A stretch of 64,000 nt of DNA from SG8-4 sp964598225. Lineage in GTDB: Bacteria; Planctomycetota; Phycisphaerae; Sedimentisphaerales; Anaerobacaceae. The notes beneath the pieces are model-generated. The model was not told the DNA's origin, did not search any database, and was given only the letters and a program-made list of their open reading frames with translations. Location of the stretch: the NCBI GenBank assembly GCA_964598225.1, contig CAZRBG010000007.1:62001-126000 (forward strand). The letters are read 5' to 3'. A program made the translations under genes and the position numbers. Positions 27,455 through 35,353 of this stretch are shown piece after piece. Position 1 is the first letter of the stretch, and each line of letters starts with the position of its first letter.

Positions 27455-27931
27455 TTAGCGCTCAAAACCGAAAGCATCGAGCCATTTGTCCGTTTCGCTG
27501 TCGCTGAGCCCGAGTCGCTTACCCGCCGGTTCCGATGTCGGTCTCTTTCGGCTCAATTGCCTCCGAATATTTGCCCAGAATACCTCCGACTTCATCGATG
27601 TGCACTTTCTGGCCCTGGCGGCCTTGCGAAGCCGGCGATCGTTGCTCACTACGGTCAATCTCTTCGGGGCCGTACTCGCACTGATTTTGTCTTCTATCGC
27701 CGAATCGGCATCGGCGCCCAAGCCGGCGAACAGGATTTCGAGGTTATTGAGATTGTCGAAGCCGCTTTTGTCCGGCGGTCCCGGTCCATCAAAAATAATT
27801 ACCCCCGCCGTGCCGATCTGCGTCAGATACCTGCTCAGAACGCGGCAAAGCCCCAGATCATCGGTTGCGCCGGAACCTTCTTCGGCTTTGAGGACCACGT
27901 GTAATAAATTATAGCCGTCAATCAGGAACAT
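27455..27931 (-). CDS. NYN-domain (YacP-like) putative ribonuclease
   Basis: 158 residues. Conserved acidic motifs of the PIN-like NYN fold are seen: FLIDGYNLLH at the N-terminus, GVIIFDGPG near residue 45, DADSAIEDKI near 75 and TVVSNDRRLRKAA near 93. YacP/Rae1 relatives cleave mRNA at the ribosome in Firmicutes; the role here is not known. The C-terminus (SDSETDKWLDAFGFE) is a common ending in this family. It lies downstream of selA on the same strand, with a half repeat unit between them (27949-27965). Confidence 0.85.
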   Translation of the reverse strand: MFLIDGYNLLHVVLKAEEGSGATDDLGLCRVLSRYLTQIGTAGVIIFDGPGPPDKSGFDNLNNLEILFAGLGADADSAIEDKISASTAPKRLTVVSNDRRLRKAARARKCTSMKSEVFWANIRRQLSRKRPTSEPAGKRLGLSDSETDKWLDAFGFER

Positions 27932-28025
27932 GCTTTATCTTTCATCAATACGGTGGGCTCTGCACACCGGTATGTTTTGGGGTGCTGTCCCAAGGTCCCT
28001 TGTTGGGGTACATACCCTGCGATTG

Positions 28026-29441
28026 CTATCCAAGAATCTTGCTCAATGCTTCAACAACTATTCTTTCGTCTCCCGCCAAAAGCGTACGCGGATCCATAAG
28101 AACGCGGTCGTTTTGAATGCGCGTGAAAATCGGCGTTCTGTACTGGCGAAGTTGTTTCGCCAGCGATTCTGCGTTAGTCTTTGCCGAACGTACTGCGACG
28201 AGCGTCGTGGCCAGGTTCTGAGTGGGCAATGAACCGCTGCCCATCTGTGAGAATCCGGCGATAGTCGTGACCTCAGTATCCGCGATGTTCTTGTTCAGTT
28301 GCGATTTCAAACGTTTCGCTTGTTTTGCGATTTCGGCGGTGTTTCGCCTGAGCATTTTCAGAGTCGGCACCTCGGCCAAGGCAAGCGACTCGTCGAAGAA
28401 AAGTTTCAGCGTCGCTTCAAGCACCGCAAGCGTGAGCTTTCCCACTCGCACTATTCGCGCGAACTGATTCTTGCGCACGGCACTGATTAGTTCCGCTTTA
28501 CCCAGAATAATTCCGCCCTGAGATGCGCCTATCAGTTTATCTGCGCTGGAGGTGACAATATCGGCTCCTTTGGCGATAGAGTCAGCCAATGTCGGTTCCG
28601 GCTCGAATCCGAACCGAGAAAAATCAATCAGCGCCCCGGCTCCGACGTCGTCGATCATTGTCAGATTGTTCGAGTGTGCGATATCGACAAGCTCATCCAA
28701 CGGAACCTCCGATGAGAAACCCTGGATTTTGTAGTTGCTCGGATGAACGCGCAAAATCGCGGCGGTGTTTTCCGTGATGGCTTCGGCATAGTCGCGTGCG
28801 TGTGTCTTGTTCGTTGCGCCGACTTCGACGAGCTTGGCGCCGCTGAACGCCATAACCTTCGGCAGACGAAAAGATCCGCCGATCTCGACAAGCTGGCCCC
28901 GCGAAACGATTACTTCTCTGCCATTGCCGACCGTGTTCAGCACAATGCTCGTGGCGGCGGCGTTGTTATTGACCACCGTCGCCGCCTCGGCACCGGTCAG
29001 TCGTTTCAGAAGTCTTTCCACGGCCTCATCCCGCCCGGAGCGTTTTCCGGTTTCTATATCCGCCTGAAGCAGCGAATAGCCGGCTAATTCTCCCTGAATC
29101 TGTCTCAGCGCGCTCGATGAAAGAACCGCCCGCCCCAGGGCGGTGTGCAAAATAATGCCGGTAGCGTTAACAACTTTCCTGTAGTGGCGGGCCGCTGCCG
29201 CTTTGATCCGTTCCCTGACGTCGGTAATGATCATTTCACGGATCCTTGTTTCATCTGTCTCGGCGGCCTGTCCGGAAACGATTAGCGTTCGGACGCCGTC
29301 AAGAGCTTCACGGATTGAATCCACCAGCACTTTTCTTCCGATTTGTGCCTCTATAGCTGCTAAATCAGACTCTTTCACAAGAGCGTCGACCGAAGGAAGA
29401 TTCCTGAGCGCGGCTGACGCGGATTCATCCTGCTTTGCCAT
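28026..29441 (-). CDS. selA: L-seryl-tRNA(Sec) selenium transferase
   Basis: 471 residues from the ATG at 29439-29441 (GAGGA six bases upstream; a TTG four codons earlier is less likely). SelA is PLP-dependent and turns seryl-tRNA(Sec) into selenocysteinyl-tRNA(Sec) using selenophosphate. Family motifs: NATGIILHTALGRAVLS, the tRNA-binding N-terminus (LRNLPSVDALV), VNNNAAATSIVLNT and the PLP lysine in SSADKLIGASQGG (K302). Together with selD at 36226 and the selenocysteine tRNA at 47059 this shows that the organism reads UGA as selenocysteine. selB, the dedicated elongation factor, is not in the window. The divergent gene at 29699 carries an in-frame UGA. Confidence 0.97.
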   Translation of the reverse strand: MAKQDESASAALRNLPSVDALVKESDLAAIEAQIGRKVLVDSIREALDGVRTLIVSGQAAETDETRIREMIITDVRERIKAAAARHYRKVVNATGIILHTALGRAVLSSSALRQIQGELAGYSLLQADIETGKRSGRDEAVERLLKRLTGAEAATVVNNNAAATSIVLNTVGNGREVIVSRGQLVEIGGSFRLPKVMAFSGAKLVEVGATNKTHARDYAEAITENTAAILRVHPSNYKIQGFSSEVPLDELVDIAHSNNLTMIDDVGAGALIDFSRFGFEPEPTLADSIAKGADIVTSSADKLIGASQGGIILGKAELISAVRKNQFARIVRVGKLTLAVLEATLKLFFDESLALAEVPTLKMLRRNTAEIAKQAKRLKSQLNKNIADTEVTTIAGFSQMGSGSLPTQNLATTLVAVRSAKTNAESLAKQLRQYRTPIFTRIQNDRVLMDPRTLLAGDERIVVEALSKILG

Positions 29442-29536
29442 AAGCTTCCTCAAATTCTAACAAATGAGAATTCTTTCCAATAACAAGTGAAGCACATTTT
29501 ACTCTATTAAATCATCAAGAAAAATGAAAAATGAAT

Positions 29537-29564
29537 TTTATATGTGCTCAGTAGTTGCTATAAT
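29537..29564 (+). promoter_or_regulatory. Candidate sigma70-type promoter
   Basis: A perfect -10 box TATAAT (29559-29564) lies 16 bases after TTTATA (29537-29542, four of six matches to the -35 consensus). It sits in an AT-rich stretch between selA and the divergent UGA-containing gene, about 135 bases before its ATG. No operator is recognised. Confidence 0.5.
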
Positions 29565-29698
29565 CGACTTAGCGCGTTTGCAGTTAAAGAGAAAGAGATA
29601 GATTGGAGACATCCGACCATTTGGGAAGAGACGGATAATATTAAATCTGGCGGTTGGGTGATTATTCGGAAACAATTTGACAAAGTCGAGGCACTCTA

Positions 29699-30343
29699 AT
29701 GGAAAGCAAAAAAACACAGGGGATTAAAATTCCTCTCATATTTATTGGTGTGGCGATACTGGTCATAGCGGTCGGGATATTTGTTAGGTCGCGCGACTCA
29801 TCTCCATCACAACCGCCGAAATCGCAGCCTGCACCTGCCCCGGAGCCGACTTCCGCATTGGAACCGGAATCCGGGCCAATTCCCGAACAGTCTCCGGCAC
29901 CGGAACCGGAGCCGCAAATAAGGTTTTCCTCGCTGACGGCAACCGACGACAACGGCAACAATTGGCGACTCGGCCTGAAGAGCCGTCCTCTGCAACCGCC
30001 TGAAGGGGCCACCGAAGCCGGTGAGCCGCTTCTCGTCAAGGCTGATGTGCGAGGTGCCGGGCAATATGTTGCCATAGGCCTGATAATCGAGGGAGGAGCG
30101 GGCGAGTTATATGAGCCCGGAGCTTCGCGAAACGGCAGAACGATGCCGGCTCCAACGTTCAAAGTCTTTGATGAGTCCGGCAAGCAACTCGGTTCCGGTT
30201 CGTTCGAGTATGGGTGAGGCGGCGTCTGCCGGTCCTCGTGGCGAGCACCGAACGATTTTAAGGGCAAGTATCGAGTGGAAGTAGATATTGATTTGGGACC
30301 CTTTGAGACCAAGCACCCCAAAAGCTGGCACTCGATCAGTTGA
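29699..30343 (+). CDS. Candidate membrane-anchored selenoprotein (in-frame UGA at residue 173)
   Basis: Read conventionally this is a 172-residue protein ending at the TGA at 30215-30217. The same frame continues for 41 more codons to a TGA at 30341-30343, giving 214 residues with selenocysteine (U) at 173. A membrane anchor (IPLIFIGVAILVIAVGIFV, residues ~10-28) and a Pro/Glu-rich linker (~35-72) lead to an outside domain (SSLTATDDNGNNWRLGLKS...GLIIEGGAGELYEPG). Around the UGA it reads FEYG-U-GGVCRSSWRAPNDF, so U173 and C177 form a UxxxC pair. A hairpin with loop UGG follows at 30230-30250. A second locus at 30597 repeats the same UGA and the same downstream length. selA is divergent, 257 bases away, and selD is in the next operon. 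The alternative is a nonsense mutation in a Cys codon. Confidence 0.6.
30230..30250 (+). promoter_or_regulatory. Candidate bacterial SECIS hairpin, gene copy 1
   Basis: CGGTCCTCG-TGG-CGAGCACCG forms a stem of nine positions with one C-C mismatch and a three-base apical loop UGG. The loop begins 22 bases after the end of the UGA at 30215-30217. This agrees with the general bacterial SECIS layout (a stem-loop just behind the UGA, G early in the loop). The hairpin at the second locus has the same loop, the same distance and pairing-compatible changes. Confidence 0.5.
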
Positions 30344-30596
30344 ACGCAAGCCTGGAGTAGCTTTGCTGAACATCTCGGCTCATACTTGCCTATGCGACGG
30401 GCGGACGCGGATTGTGTGGATATTGCTGCTGTTGTTGTGTTTTTCGTAGAAAGTTCCAGAAAAATATGTAACGAAACACCGGTTTTTGCGTCTATCAAGC
30501 CATGAGATAATAAGATAAACGGTATAGCTATTCCCGCCGGCAGACACAATCTCCGCCGGCCGCTAATGTGTTATTAATAAAAGCAAAGGAAAAAAC

Positions 30597-30773
30597 GTGT
30601 ATCAGTTCAGAAATATTATCAACACAGGCAAATTGAGGTACGGCTGAGGCTGCGCCCGCCGGTACTCGTGGCGAGTGCCAAACGATTTCGAGCGCAGGCG
30701 TCGAAATGTGGTTGATGTATGCCTGAACTCCTCTGAAATCGAGCAGGAGAAAACCTGGCACTTCATAATGTAA
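30597..30773 (+). CDS. Short UGA-containing paralogue of the C-terminal domain (gene or remnant)
   Basis: From a GTG at 30597, with AAAGGA seven bases upstream, the frame reads 16 codons, a TGA at 30645-30647, then 41 codons to TAA at 30771-30773. The part after the UGA (G-C-A-R-R-Y-S-W-R-V-P-N-D-F...TWHFIM) aligns without gaps to the end of the gene at 29699: 18 of 41 residues are identical and the stop falls at the same place. The cysteine four residues after U is Arg here, and a Cys is found two residues after U instead. Most of the N-terminal domain is missing, so this may be a truncated duplicate. The intact frame after the UGA in spite of strong divergence argues that it was translated through the UGA at least until recently. 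Confidence 0.4.
30661..30679 (+). promoter_or_regulatory. Candidate bacterial SECIS hairpin, gene copy 2
   Basis: GGTACTCG-TGG-CGAGTGCC pairs over eight positions (one G-U) around the same UGG loop, again starting 22 bases after the end of the UGA. Compared with copy 1, the C-C mismatch has become A-U through changes on both sides, and a U-A pair has become U-G. Confidence 0.45.
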
Positions 30774-30797
30774 AGAAAAATCGAGCCACGTGCATGG

Positions 30798-30835
30798 GCG
30801 GGCCAAGAGAACAGATTCTCTTGCCCGCTTTTTTT
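30798..30835 (+). terminator. Rho-independent terminator
   Basis: Arms GCGGG + CAAGAGAA (one bulged C) and TTCTCTTG + CCCGC enclose loop CAGA and are followed by seven T (30829-30835). It ends the transcript of the two UGA-containing frames 25 bases after the second stop. It also lies only 50 bases before the methyltransferase gene, where it could act as an attenuator. Confidence 0.9.
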
Positions 30836-30885
30836 GTTGGAGATCAGGAGAACAGAAGGAATCCGGTTTGATAAGGAACTTCGTA

Positions 30886-31689
30886 ATGAAGAAGATGGAC
30901 AATATCGGTCTCAAAGAGGTACAGGGAGTATACAGCGGTCCCGAAGGTATGCTTTGGGAATTGATAATGGGAGAGCAGATTCATATCGGTGGATTTGCCT
31001 CGTCGACCGATCTGGCGGAAAGGGCCGGTATAGGCTCAGGTATGAACGGCGTCGACCTCTGTTGCTGCAGCGGCGCAGGGATGCGGTTTCTCGTGAGATT
31101 TCGAGGCGTTGCAAATATGCACGGCGTAGATGCAACCGGAACTGTTATTGAACAGGGACGACGACGCTGTGAAGAGGAAGGTTTGTCCGACAGAATAAGG
31201 TTTACCCTCGCGGACGTATGTGACAACGGCCTCGCCGATTCGAGCGCGGATTTCGTCTGGGGCGAGGATGCCTGGTGCTACGTAGTCGATAAGGACAAAC
31301 TCATCAGCGAAGCGGCACGTATCGTCAAGCCCGGAGGGACTATCGCCTTTACGGACTGGATCGAGGGCAATGCCGGTCTGACAGACGGCGAAGCTGAGCG
31401 ATTCATGACCTTCATGAAGTTCCCTAACGTGCAGAACCTGGACGGGTACAGCGACCTGCTGAAGGCGAACGGCTGCGAGATTGTCACGGCCGAAGACACC
31501 GGACGATTCGGGCCGCATGTTGAACTTTATCTGAATATGCTTAATATGCAGTTGACGTATGATGCTTTGAAGATTATTGGATTTAACAGCGAGTTGATGC
31601 AGTCGATGGGCGCCGAGATAACTTTCATGCAGGAACTGGCTCATACGGGCAAGATCGCGCAGGGCCTGTTCGTTGCGCGAAAGAAGTGA
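30886..31689 (+). CDS. SAM-dependent methyltransferase of the double-cubane/SelD cluster
   Basis: 267 residues from the ATG at 30886, with AAGGA eight bases before it. Class I methyltransferase: motif I reads VDLCCCSGAGMRFLVRF (unusual for its three adjacent cysteines), then ANMHGVDATGTVIEQG, FTLADVCDNGLADSSADFVWGED and AARIVKPGGTIAFTDWIEG. It resembles the sarcosine/dimethylglycine or tocopherol-like small-molecule methyltransferases. It is the first gene of a tightly packed operon with iron-sulfur dehydratase-family proteins. Methylation of a selenium, arsenic or sulfur species, or of a carboxylic substrate, would all fit; none is shown. Confidence 0.8.
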   Translation: MKKMDNIGLKEVQGVYSGPEGMLWELIMGEQIHIGGFASSTDLAERAGIGSGMNGVDLCCCSGAGMRFLVRFRGVANMHGVDATGTVIEQGRRRCEEEGLSDRIRFTLADVCDNGLADSSADFVWGEDAWCYVVDKDKLISEAARIVKPGGTIAFTDWIEGNAGLTDGEAERFMTFMKFPNVQNLDGYSDLLKANGCEIVTAEDTGRFGPHVELYLNMLNMQLTYDALKIIGFNSELMQSMGAEITFMQELAHTGKIAQGLFVARKK

Positions 31690-31716
31690 TCGGCTCTGAG
31701 ATATTCGAGGACAAAA

Positions 31717-32961
31717 ATGGGAAAGTGTTGCGGAAACGAAAGCCGAGCCGACAAACAGTCTCAGCCGCAATGTGCTGCGACAAGTTCAGCGGCCGAAACT
31801 GCACGGAACGAACCCTTAGCATGGTTCGGCAATATGATTCAAAATTGCTACCAGTACGCCACTGCCGCTAAAGCCGGCGGCAGGCACATAGTCGGGATAA
31901 TGTGCGAATTCACGCCGCGGGAGTTGATTATGGCTGCCGATGCCGTGCCGGTTTGCCTGTGCGGCGGCTCGGCCGAGATGATCCCGCCGGCCGAGGAGCA
32001 TCTGCCGGCGAACCTCTGCCCGCTGATTAAGTCTACTTACGGCTACCACGTCAAAGGAGCGAATCCTTTTCTGGAGATGGCGGATCTTGTCGTGGCTGAG
32101 ACCACGTGCGACGGCAAAAAGAAGATGTACGAACTGATGGCTCGAACGAAGCCGATGCACGTGCTGGAGCTGCCTCAGAAACCGACCGACGATGATGCGA
32201 TGGCGCATTGGGTAACGGAAATGCGCAAGCTCAGGGCGAGATTGGAAGAACAATTCGGCGTTGAAATCACGGATGAAAAGATCGGACAGGCCATCAAAAC
32301 AATGAACCGTGAGCGCGAGCTTCGGCGGGAATTGGCGGCATTGATGCAGTCGCCCTCGCCTCCGCTGACCGGCAGGCAGTTGCTGGATTTCAAAAGCAAT
32401 ATCTCCGGCATTGAGGCCGACTTCGAGCAATACGCCGAAGCAATCGAACAATTCAGGTCTCGAAACGACAATGACGGCGAGGATTCTTCCGTCCGTGTTT
32501 TGATGACCGGCGTGCCGATGGCTCACGGGGCCGAGCGCGTTCTCGACATTATAGAGTCCCACGGCGGGCTTGTAGTGTGCATGGAAAACTGCACGGGACT
32601 CAAACCGATCCTCGAGGACGTTGACGAACAAGCCGAAGATCCCATCGTTGCTTTGGCTCAGAAATACTTCCGTTTGCCCTGCTCGGTAATGACCAGCAAT
32701 GACCGCCGGATGGAAGTGCTTAGAGAATTGGTTGCAGAATACCGCCCCCAGTGCGTTATCGACCTGATCTGGCAGGCCTGTATCACTTACGATGTCGAAT
32801 CGCATCTTGTCAAAGAGCTGGCCGAGAAGGAGATGGGCTTGCCATATCTCAGGATCGAAACGGATTATTCGCCCTCTGATTCGGCGCGCATCGCACTAAG
32901 AGTCGAGGCGTTGTTCGAGACCGTTCGCGGCAAAACTCACGGGCAGGAGTGTTCGGGCTGA
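31717..32961 (+). CDS. Double-cubane-cluster-type reductase (2-hydroxyacyl-CoA dehydratase family)
   Basis: 414 residues. The block MCEFTPRELIMAADAVPVCL (C63, C80), followed by C82, AEEHLPANLCPLIKSTYGY (C101) and VVAETTCDGKKKMYEL (C131), is characteristic of the family typified by E. coli YjiM and the Carboxydothermus double-cubane protein. Homodimers of that family carry an [8Fe-9S] cluster and reduce small molecules after ATP-driven electron delivery from an activator. A Cys-rich N-terminal extension (MGKCCGNE) is present. It is followed at once (TGATG overlap) by two more members of the superfamily. The physiological substrate of this family is not settled. Confidence 0.85.
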   Translation: MGKCCGNESRADKQSQPQCAATSSAAETARNEPLAWFGNMIQNCYQYATAAKAGGRHIVGIMCEFTPRELIMAADAVPVCLCGGSAEMIPPAEEHLPANLCPLIKSTYGYHVKGANPFLEMADLVVAETTCDGKKKMYELMARTKPMHVLELPQKPTDDDAMAHWVTEMRKLRARLEEQFGVEITDEKIGQAIKTMNRERELRRELAALMQSPSPPLTGRQLLDFKSNISGIEADFEQYAEAIEQFRSRNDNDGEDSSVRVLMTGVPMAHGAERVLDIIESHGGLVVCMENCTGLKPILEDVDEQAEDPIVALAQKYFRLPCSVMTSNDRRMEVLRELVAEYRPQCVIDLIWQACITYDVESHLVKELAEKEMGLPYLRIETDYSPSDSARIALRVEALFETVRGKTHGQECSG

Positions 32962-33950
32962 TGAAGACGATCATATACACCTGCCCATACGTTCCCGCCG
33001 AATGGATCGCCGCTCATGGTCTGCACCCGAAAAGAGTGATACCGGACTCGCCGGATTCCGTCTTTTCCCTTGCGGGTAGAGAAGGCGTTTGTCCGTATGT
33101 ACGAGGTTTTGTCGCCGAGGTAACGCAGAGCGAAGAGGATGCGGCAGTGATAGTTACAACTGTCTGCGATCAGATGCGGCGGGCTTTCGATATCATCACC
33201 CGCAAATGTGGACTGCCATCGTTTTTGATGAATGTTCCAAACACCTGGGAGAATGCCGCCAGCCAAGAGTTGTATGCAGATGAAATCAAGCGGCTGGGCC
33301 GTTTCCTGGTCAGGCACGGGGCTTCGGGCCCTTCGCGTGACCGGCTTGCATCAATCATGATTAAATATGAAATGGCCCGCACGTCTATTCTTGCCGAGAG
33401 GGAATCCTTGTCCGCGCGGGAGTTTGCTGAAAAGATCGCCGCATTCGGATCGGACGGACCGGATGTTGCCGCGGGAAAAGGCAGGAGGACGGTTTTGCCT
33501 GCCGTGGGCGTGCCTCTGGCGATTGTCGGCGGCCCTCTTATGAAGCAGGAGTTTGGTATCTTCGACATTATTGAGCAAGCCGGCGGACGGATCGTCCTGG
33601 ATGCGACCGAAACAGGCGAGCGCGGAATGCGCGCGCCGCTGGACGCCGGGCAACTGCCGAAGGATCCGCTCAAAGATCTGGCCGAAGCGTATTTCGGCGG
33701 AATTGCAGATGCCTCCCGAAGGCCGGATTCTGAACTGTATGATTGGCTGGAGCAAAGGCTGACCGAGAGGCAGGTGCAGGGAGTCATCTTCCGTCGATAT
33801 GTGTGGTGCGACATGTGGCACGCCCAACTGACAAGGATGAAGGAATTAATCGATCTGCCGGTTCTCGATATTGACACAACCGGCGATTTAGAAAGCGAAG
33901 AGAGCCGAATCGCCGGGCGAATCCGGGCATTTTTGGAGATGTTACAGTGA
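32961..33950 (+). CDS. 2-hydroxyacyl-CoA dehydratase-like subunit (HgdB/HgdA family)
   Basis: 329 residues from the ATG at 32961, which overlaps the previous stop by one base. Cysteines that could bind the cluster lie in IIYTCPYVPAEW (C8), EGVCPYVRG (C43), TTVCDQMRR and RYVWCDMWH. The spacing and the AIVGGPLM / VQGVIFRRYVWCD region follow the BcrB/HgdB pattern. It pairs with the next gene (GTGA overlap), as the two subunits of dehydratases and benzoyl-CoA-type reductases do. No CoA-transferase or acyl-CoA enzyme is nearby, so dehydratase function should not be assumed. Confidence 0.8.
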   Translation: MKTIIYTCPYVPAEWIAAHGLHPKRVIPDSPDSVFSLAGREGVCPYVRGFVAEVTQSEEDAAVIVTTVCDQMRRAFDIITRKCGLPSFLMNVPNTWENAASQELYADEIKRLGRFLVRHGASGPSRDRLASIMIKYEMARTSILAERESLSAREFAEKIAAFGSDGPDVAAGKGRRTVLPAVGVPLAIVGGPLMKQEFGIFDIIEQAGGRIVLDATETGERGMRAPLDAGQLPKDPLKDLAEAYFGGIADASRRPDSELYDWLEQRLTERQVQGVIFRRYVWCDMWHAQLTRMKELIDLPVLDIDTTGDLESEESRIAGRIRAFLEMLQ

Positions 33951-35353
33951 GAAATGTTCCCGGACAGATCACACTCGATCAATGGGACCTGCAGTACGAG
34001 AAATTGCAGGCGGGTAGAATAGTTCAGCCCTACTATGGCGGTCCTCTAAGCAGACATCTCAAGGACGGCGACCGGCGACTCGGCAAGCTTCGATATGACA
34101 ACTCCGCCGCGGCTTTGAGATTATGGAATTTCCTGCTCACCGAAGAGGACCGCCTGCGCGATGCTCGTGCCGGGGGTAAGAAGATTATCGGCACGATGAA
34201 GGACCTGGGCACTGTGCCGGTCATGGCTTATGCATTCGACGACGTGGTTGCCTTCTATCCCGACGGTGCGTGGTGGATTCCGTGCGTGATGGAGCTAAGC
34301 GCCGGGTTGCTCGAAATCGCCGATTCGCTGGGCATCGATGAATCCTTTTGCCCCGTGCGGGCAATGCTGGGAGCTTTTGTTACAGAAGCGCATTTTCCCG
34401 TACCCGATATGTTGATATGCAGCGTAGGCGCAACCTGCGACGACTTTTCCGCTATCGCTCAGCGGCTCGAAGGCATGGGGCATCCGATCCATTGGTGGGA
34501 AATGCCGCACAGACGCAAGCCCGAAACCGATGAACCGGCAACAACTCTGCCGGCCGGACTTTCAGCGCCGCGACGGCAGTTTGAATTCGTCCGCTCAGAA
34601 CTCGAACGCATCAAACGCGCTCTGGAAAAGTTGACTGGCGAGCAAATGGGTGATGATAAACTGTCAGCGGGAATTCGGAGAGCAAACGAAGTCCGCAGAT
34701 GTTTGCATGAGCTGCGGCATCTGGCCTTTACAGCTTCCCACTGCCCGATGCCGGCCCTTGAAATGTTAATTGCCGAGATGCTTGCAATACATTTCTGCTC
34801 GGATCGCCAGGAAACCATTGCAGTGCTTACAGAGTTGCTCAAGGAAGTCAAAGATCGCATAAAGGATGGTGTTGGCGTACTCGATGCCGATGCCGCAAGA
34901 ATCTTCTGGGTTAATCCCGTAGCTGATTTGCAGGTAATGAATCTGCTGGAAGACTGCGGCGGCAGAATATGCGGCACGGAATATCTGTTCAGTCACGCGC
35001 TCGATGAGATACCGGAAGATTTGCCGCCGCTCGAAGCTTTGGCGCGAATGGCGCTTGCCGATCCTATGGCCGGTTCATCGATAGATCGCGCTGAGCGCAT
35101 AAGTGCGGATATTAAGAGATTCGGAGCCGAGGCGGTATTGATTTCGCGCATTCCAGGGGCAAGTCACTGCGCCCTGGAGGGCTGGATCATCTCCGAGATT
35201 GTCCGTGAGCGATTTGATATTCCCATAGTGGAGGTCGAGGTGCCGCCGTTAATCGACTCGATGCAACCAACGCTGCGCACTCGATTGGAAGCGCTCATCG
35301 AAACAGTGAAAGCTCGCCGTCGGGTAGACCTTAGTAATCGGAGTAGTGAATGA
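33947..35353 (+). CDS. 2-hydroxyacyl-CoA dehydratase-like subunit (HgdA/HgdB family)
   Basis: 468 residues, starting at a GTG (33947) inside the GTGA overlap with the previous gene. Superfamily features: KIIGTMKDLGTVPVMAYAFD, WWIPCVMELSAGLL, ESFCPVRAMLGAF, DMLICSVGATCDDFSAIA and, late, GGRICGTEYLF and IPGASHCALEGW. It is probably the larger partner of a heterodimer with the 329-residue subunit. The HCALEGW cysteine region, near the usual activator-docking side, is conserved-looking. The ATGA overlap with the activator gene supports a stoichiometric complex. Confidence 0.78.
   Translation: MRNVPGQITLDQWDLQYEKLQAGRIVQPYYGGPLSRHLKDGDRRLGKLRYDNSAAALRLWNFLLTEEDRLRDARAGGKKIIGTMKDLGTVPVMAYAFDDVVAFYPDGAWWIPCVMELSAGLLEIADSLGIDESFCPVRAMLGAFVTEAHFPVPDMLICSVGATCDDFSAIAQRLEGMGHPIHWWEMPHRRKPETDEPATTLPAGLSAPRRQFEFVRSELERIKRALEKLTGEQMGDDKLSAGIRRANEVRRCLHELRHLAFTASHCPMPALEMLIAEMLAIHFCSDRQETIAVLTELLKEVKDRIKDGVGVLDADAARIFWVNPVADLQVMNLLEDCGGRICGTEYLFSHALDEIPEDLPPLEALARMALADPMAGSSIDRAERISADIKRFGAEAVLISRIPGASHCALEGWIISEIVRERFDIPIVEVEVPPLIDSMQPTLRTRLEALIETVKARRRVDLSNRSSE

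Noticed and set aside
30344..30596. A further gene between the two UGA-containing frames
   Set aside because: No frame with a start, ribosome-binding site and gene-like sequence is seen; there is only a short GCCGGC-type hairpin near 30539-30563.
31816..32805. A 329-codon minus-strand open frame
   Set aside because: It is opposite the double-cubane-type protein, whose cysteine pattern is unmistakable. It is a composition-driven shadow.
32949..32960. GTG start at 32949 for the 329-residue dehydratase-like protein
   Set aside because: The ATG at 32961 overlaps the previous stop as TGATG, the usual coupling arrangement, and begins directly with the conserved KTIIYTCPYVP.
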